Assembly (NCBI GenBank): GCA_942493215.1
Contig: OW818670.1
Location: forward strand, 1,054,001-1,118,000
Reading direction: 5' to 3'
Length of the DNA: 64,000 bases
Origin: G942493215 sp942493215
GTDB taxonomy: Bacteria; Bacillota_I; Bacilli_A; RF39; UBA660
The notes under the pieces were generated by a model that saw nothing but the letters and a program-made list of their open reading frames with translations, did no database searches and was not told the origin of the DNA. This document shows, piece after piece, positions 60,665 through 64,000 of the stretch. How positions within the stretch are numbered: position 1 is the stretch's first letter; the number at the start of each line of letters is the position of its first letter. The translations under genes and the position numbers were made by a program.

Positions 60665-61390
60665 ATGATTTATACGTCAATTGATAATAAAAAAATAAAA
60701 GAAATTAAAAAATTGCAGACTAAAAAATATCGCGATGAAATGGGCCTTTTCTTAGTTGAAGGTGAACATTTAGTTTTAGAGGCATATCAATCGGGTTCAT
60801 TGAAGACCTTAATTCTATGTAATATGGAGTTAAAACTTAATGTTGAAACAATGGAAGTAACACCTAATGTTATTAAATATTTAAGCGAATTAGAGACACC
60901 ATCTAATATTATGGGTATATGCTATAAGATAAAAGAAGAAGAAATAAAAGGGGATAAAATACTTCTTTTAGATGATATTCAAGATCCTGGTAATTTAGGA
61001 ACCATTATTCGTAGTGCTGTCGCATTTAATATTAATACTATCATCATGAGTCCTAAAACGGTTGATTTATACAATTCTAAGGTAATAAGAGGTAGTCAAG
61101 GTCTATTATTTCATATCAATATAATAGTTAAAGATTTGAGTGTAATAATACCAATATTAAAAAATAATGGTTATCTTACTTTAGGAACAAGAGTAAATGG
61201 TGGAAAAAGTCTAAAAAGGGTTGAAAAAGAAAATAAATTTGCTATAATAATGGGTAACGAAGGAAAAGGTCTTAATGAGTGTATTCAAAACTTATGTGAT
61301 GATTTCCTTTATATTGAAATGAATAAACAGTGTGAAAGCCTAAATGTGGCAGTCGCAACCAGTATTATTCTTTATGAATTAAATAAGTAG
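60665..61390 (+). CDS. SpoU/TrmH family RNA 2'-O-methyltransferase (RlmB-like)
   Basis: A 241-aa SPOUT enzyme that methylates a ribose 2'-OH of rRNA or tRNA. N-terminal substrate-binding part (KKYRDEMGLFLVEGEHLVLEA) and the knotted SAM domain with DDIQDPGNLGTIIRSA (motif 1), IMGNEGKGL (motif 2) and MNKQCESLNVAVATSIILYEL (motif 3). The Gln for Ile change in motif 3 and the N-terminus place it near YsgA-type proteins. GAGGTA precedes the ATG. It heads the rimM-trmD group by gap size (7 bases to rimM). Confidence 0.92.
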   Translation: MIYTSIDNKKIKEIKKLQTKKYRDEMGLFLVEGEHLVLEAYQSGSLKTLILCNMELKLNVETMEVTPNVIKYLSELETPSNIMGICYKIKEEEIKGDKILLLDDIQDPGNLGTIIRSAVAFNINTIIMSPKTVDLYNSKVIRGSQGLLFHINIIVKDLSVIIPILKNNGYLTLGTRVNGGKSLKRVEKENKFAIIMGNEGKGLNECIQNLCDDFLYIEMNKQCESLNVAVATSIILYELNK

Positions 61391-61397
61391 GTGGGTT

Positions 61398-61883
61398 ATG
61401 GAATATATTTATGTTGGTGATATCGTTAATACTCATGGGCTAAAAGGAGAACTAAGAATAATTTCTGATTTTCCTTATAAAGATCAAATTTTTAAAACTG
61501 ATTTTAAATTATACGTTGGTCAAAGAAAAGAAGAGTTAATTATAAAAAAATATCGGCAACATAAAATATATGACATGGTTACCTTAAATGGTGTAGATGA
61601 CATTAATGAAGCTATTATTTATAAAGGTGATGCGGTTTATATTAATCGTGAAGATTTAAGAGTAGGCGATTATTTAGATGAAGATCTTATTGGTTTAAAG
61701 GTTTATAGTAATAATAAATTACTAGGTGTTATAACAGCAATAAGAACAAGTAAAGCTCATAAGATTGTTGTTGTTAATGATAAATACTTAATACCTAAAG
61801 TCAGTGCTTTTATAAATAAAATTGATTTAGATAATAAAAGAATGGATATTAATGAAATAGAGGGGTTAATAGATGAAAATTGA
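61398..61883 (+). CDS. rimM: 16S rRNA processing protein RimM
   Basis: RimM helps mature the 30S head and binds S19. The 161-aa protein has the N-terminal YVGDIVNTHGLKGELRI block and a C-terminal PRC-barrel (DYLDEDLIGLKVYSNNKLLG, LIPKVSAFINKID). Length is normal. AGGTGGG precedes the ATG. It overlaps trmD by 11 bases, the usual order rimM-trmD-rplS. Confidence 0.95.
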   Translation: MEYIYVGDIVNTHGLKGELRIISDFPYKDQIFKTDFKLYVGQRKEELIIKKYRQHKIYDMVTLNGVDDINEAIIYKGDAVYINREDLRVGDYLDEDLIGLKVYSNNKLLGVITAIRTSKAHKIVVVNDKYLIPKVSAFINKIDLDNKRMDINEIEGLIDEN

Positions 61884-62541
61884 TATTTTAACTTTATTTC
61901 CTGATATGTTTACAGTATTCTTAAATACATCAATTATTAAAAGAACGATTGATAAGGGTATTGTTACCATTAATATTCATAATATAAGAGATTATTCCCT
62001 AGATCCTCATCATAAAGTTGATGACTATCAATTTGGTGGTGGTAGTGGTATGATTTTAATGCCAGAGCCAATATTTAGAGCGGTTGATGCATTAAGAAGT
62101 GATGATTCTTATATAATATTAATGACACCTCAAGGTATTCCTTATCATCAAGCTAAAGCTTATGAATTAAAAGAAAAAAAACATTTAATTATTATTTGTG
62201 GTCATTATGAAGGATTTGATGAACGGATTAGAACATTAGCTGATATGGAAATAAGTATTGGTGATTATGTATTAACTGGGGGAGAGATTCCTAGCATGGT
62301 TATTACTGATAGTGTTGTTCGTTTGTTAGATGGGGCAATAGATGAAGAATCACATAAAAATGACTCTTTTAATAATAATTTATTAGATTATCCTGTATAT
62401 ACTAAACCTCAAAGTTATCAGAGTTTAGATGTACCAGAGGTATTATTATCAGGACATCATGAAAATATTAATAAATGGCGCAAAGAACAAAGCGTTAAAA
62501 GAACTCTAGAACGTCGACCTGACTTATTAGAAAAGAGATGA
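61873..62541 (+). CDS. trmD: tRNA (guanine-N1)-methyltransferase
   Basis: TrmD makes m1G37 and prevents frameshifting. The 222-aa protein has MKIDILTLFPDMF, DDYQFGGGSGMILMPEP, CGHYEGFDERIR, IGDYVLTGGE and a C-terminal helical part ending RRPDLLEKR. It is full length. GAGGGG lies inside the end of rimM. Confidence 0.97.
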   Translation: MKIDILTLFPDMFTVFLNTSIIKRTIDKGIVTINIHNIRDYSLDPHHKVDDYQFGGGSGMILMPEPIFRAVDALRSDDSYIILMTPQGIPYHQAKAYELKEKKHLIIICGHYEGFDERIRTLADMEISIGDYVLTGGEIPSMVITDSVVRLLDGAIDEESHKNDSFNNNLLDYPVYTKPQSYQSLDVPEVLLSGHHENINKWRKEQSVKRTLERRPDLLEKR

Positions 62542-62545
62542 TAAT

Positions 62546-63022
62546 ATGGTAGAAAAATGTTATTTTTTAGTAAAAGATAAAAAGAAACAAAAAGAACTTA
62601 TTATCACAGATTACCAACCAATTGAAGGCTTTCACGTTAAACCTCGTAATCGTATTAATTATGATGGTATTATGGTAAATCAAATGGTTATAATTAAGCC
62701 GGCCTTTATTCAAAAAGTTTTAAAAAGAAAAACCCAACGTAAATTAGATATGTATTTACAATTTATTATTGGGATGTTAGATAATGATGAAGATAGTGAT
62801 GGTGAAACACTACATTCAGCTTTAAATGATCTTTCAAGATATCGTAGTATTGTTAATGGTAATTATCGTCGCTTTTTAGATGAAAAATATATTACTTTAT
62901 TACTAAAGAAAATGGAATTATTGGAACAAGAAATTAAGAAACGTTTATTTAAAATTGAAATGCAACAATATAAAAAGAATACTGATACGGTTGAAGAAGA
63001 AAAAGCAAAAAAATCACGATAA
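62546..63022 (+). CDS. Conserved-position unknown protein between trmD and rplS
   Basis: A 158-aa protein of no family I can name. The first 60 residues look beta-rich (KCYFLVKDKKKQKEL, MVNQMVIIKPAF). The rest is helical, with KRKTQRKLDMYLQF, an acidic stretch (NDEDSDGETLH) and a Lys-rich coiled-coil tail. There is no membrane segment. It starts 4 bases after trmD, in the place where other bacteria have trmD-rplS directly adjacent, so a ribosome-assembly or tRNA-related role is a reasonable guess. Confidence 0.65.
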   Translation: MVEKCYFLVKDKKKQKELIITDYQPIEGFHVKPRNRINYDGIMVNQMVIIKPAFIQKVLKRKTQRKLDMYLQFIIGMLDNDEDSDGETLHSALNDLSRYRSIVNGNYRRFLDEKYITLLLKKMELLEQEIKKRLFKIEMQQYKKNTDTVEEEKAKKSR

Positions 63023-63025
63023 TCC

Positions 63026-63054
63026 TTGCATTTATAAATTAATTGTGATAAAAT
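63026..63054 (+). promoter_or_regulatory. rplS promoter
   Basis: TTGCAT (63026-63031), 17 bp, TAAAAT (63049-63054). The start is near 63061, giving a leader of about 80 bases. Confidence 0.7.
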
Positions 63055-63060
63055 CGTACT

Positions 63061-63120
63061 GTTGGTGATCCGCTGATTCTAAAAAGACTCTAAAATATTA
63101 TATATATATCATGATCACAT
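63061..63120 (+). promoter_or_regulatory. Structured rplS leader (L19-leader-like)
   Basis: GTTGGTGATCCGCTG opens the leader. GTGATC (63065-63070) can pair with GATCAC (63113-63118), closing a domain that contains an AU-rich hairpin. Position and opening sequence resemble the L19 leader of Bacilli, through which L19 is thought to repress its own synthesis; recognised from memory only. Confidence 0.6.
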
Positions 63121-63142
63121 AAAAAACAAAGGAGATGGCAAA

Positions 63143-63481
63143 ATGAATTTAGTTGAAAAAGTAACTAAGAAACAAATTAGAACAGACGTTCCTGAATTTA
63201 GAGTTGGAGATACTGTTCGTGTCGATGTAAAGATTACCGAAGGTAAAAGAGAAAGAACACAAGCATATGAAGGAATTGTAACAGCAATTAAAAATTCTGG
63301 ATTAGGTAAAAACTTTATTGTTCGTAAACAATCTGGTGGTGTCGGAGTTGAAAGAACATTCTTAATTAATTCCCCAGTTGTTGATAAAATAACAGTTGTT
63401 CGTAAAGGTCGCGTTCGTCGCGCTAAATTAAATTACCTAAGAAATCTTGTAAGTCAACCAAAAATAAAAGAAAGAAATTAA
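63143..63481 (+). CDS. rplS: 50S ribosomal protein L19
   Basis: L19 lies at the 30S-50S interface. The 112-aa protein has the family pattern RVGDTVRVDVKITEGKRERTQ, GIVTAIKNSGLGKNFIVRK, GVGVERTFLINSPVVDKI and RRAKLNYLRNL. AAAGGAGATGG precedes the ATG. Normal length. Confidence 0.98.
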   Translation: MNLVEKVTKKQIRTDVPEFRVGDTVRVDVKITEGKRERTQAYEGIVTAIKNSGLGKNFIVRKQSGGVGVERTFLINSPVVDKITVVRKGRVRRAKLNYLRNLVSQPKIKERN

Positions 63482-63503
63482 GGCATATAATGCCTTATTT
63501 TTG
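63480..63503 (+). terminator. Terminator after rplS
   Basis: AAGGCATATAATGCCTT followed by ATTTTT overlaps the rplS stop. It is short, so some read-through into lepB is likely. Confidence 0.75.
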
Positions 63504-63514
63504 TAGGTGGATAT

Positions 63515-64000
63515 GTGAAATACGTAAAAGAGATATTACCTTATCTTATTACAATTATTATTGTAGTATTAATTAGAAGTTTTATTATAACACCAGTTAG
63601 AGTTGATGGTTCATCAATGCATCCAACCCTGATTAATAATCAAATTCTCTTATTAGAAAAATTTGACCATAACTATAAACGCTTTGATATTGTTGTTTTA
63701 TATTATAATGATGAACGTTTAGTGAAAAGAGTAATTGGTTTACCAGGTGAGACAGTAGCCTACAAAAATAATAAGTTATATGTTAATAATAAAGAGATAA
63801 AGGAAAACTTCATCAATGTTGATACTAGCGATTTTGAACTATCTGACATTGGTGAAACAAAAATTCCGGAAGGTAAATATTTTGTAGTAGGAGATAACAG
63901 GGGAGCATCAACTGATAGTCGAATTATTGGACTAATAGCGGATGATACTATTCAAGGTAAAATTGTATATTCATTATACCCTTTTAATAGATTTGGGAAA
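63515..64000 (+). CDS. lepB: Signal peptidase I (3' end outside window)
   Basis: The frame starts with GTG at 63515 (AGGTGG just upstream) and is open to the window edge, 162 codons. One N-terminal transmembrane segment (about 7-24) precedes the catalytic Ser motif VDGSSMHPT. The catalytic Lys lies in RLVKRVIGLPGE, and box E GDNRGASTDSR is complete. These are the five conserved boxes of type I signal peptidases, which cut exported preproteins at the outer face of the membrane. The length suggests only a few residues are missing. lepB after rplS is a common Firmicute order. Confidence 0.94.
   Translation, partial: MKYVKEILPYLITIIIVVLIRSFIITPVRVDGSSMHPTLINNQILLLEKFDHNYKRFDIVVLYYNDERLVKRVIGLPGETVAYKNNKLYVNNKEIKENFINVDTSDFELSDIGETKIPEGKYFVVGDNRGASTDSRIIGLIADDTIQGKIVYSLYPFNRFGK

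Noticed and set aside
1..64000. tRNA, rRNA or CRISPR genes
   Set aside because: I looked through the intergenic regions and saw no cloverleaf, rRNA segment or repeat-spacer array. The only structured RNAs found are the valS T-box, the ABC leader and the rplS leader.
1..64000. Mycoplasma/Spiroplasma origin because of high AT content
   Set aside because: TGA is used as a stop in several core genes, Trp is TGG, and peptidoglycan synthesis genes are present.

Overview
The window is AT-rich DNA from a low-GC Gram-positive bacterium. It uses the standard code: TGA is a stop (ruvB, pflB, trmD) and Trp is TGG, so it is not a Mycoplasma-type code. A walled cell is implied by a class B PBP, MraY, FtsW and an LCP protein. 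A SigE/SigK-like sigma factor, T-box control of valS, an SOS box on ruvA, Ig-like DUF5011 domains and prepilin-like proteins fit an uncultured, probably gut-associated, member of the Bacilli or a related class. The lineage is inference.

Layout. 1-666: 3' end of a secreted protein with an FGE-like C-terminal domain. 760-7036: priA, fmt, two unknown membrane proteins and an anchored NlpC/P60-type hydrolase. 7060-9981: LexA-type SOS box and ruvA, HAD nucleotidase, Nudix, ruvB, DUF3795. 10059-11438 (-): HD-domain protein. 11563-13483: queA-miaA. 13516-15258: padR and a DUF1700 protein. 15283-17633: small coiled-coil/two-TM proteins, each with its own promoter. 17655-18347 (-): sigma factor. 19090-22031: pflB-pflA. 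22093-25674: ATP-grasp protein, another two-TM protein and a RelA/SpoT homologue whose synthetase half looks dead. 25657-28486: T-box and valS. 28626-31335: LCP protein and a convergent family 2 glycosyltransferase. 31457-35328: LemA and two DUF2207-type proteins. 35358-38060: three-gene ABC-2 exporter behind a structured, terminator-containing leader. 38084-39708: two anchored extracytoplasmic proteins. 39824-43837: PBP, mraY, ftsW.

Accessory region. A 3.65-kb element with a large serine recombinase has integrated into the 3' end of ftsW. It supplies a replacement ftsW tail on the left, and the displaced host tail lies intact at 47373-47489. dinD (frameshifted at its 3' end), a PNPOx-like protein and a minus-strand pair follow: a 55-aa acidic protein and a 729-aa protein made of three repeat-plus-hydrophobic modules. 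Next comes a cluster that looks like small-molecule synthesis plus sensing: PLP decarboxylase, GNAT enzyme, 7TM hybrid kinase, adenylate-forming enzyme, a second near-duplicate 7TM hybrid kinase, and Nudix. The first kinase seems to start at ATA.

60014-64000 returns to core genes: a prepilin-like DUF5011 protein, an SpoU-family rRNA methyltransferase, rimM, trmD, an unknown gene, rplS with a leader, and the start of lepB.

Promoters are easy to read here (TTGACA-like box, 17 bp, TATAAT-like box, or extended -10). Many have the -10 box only 17-29 bp before the start codon, so transcripts would begin almost at the Shine-Dalgarno sequence.
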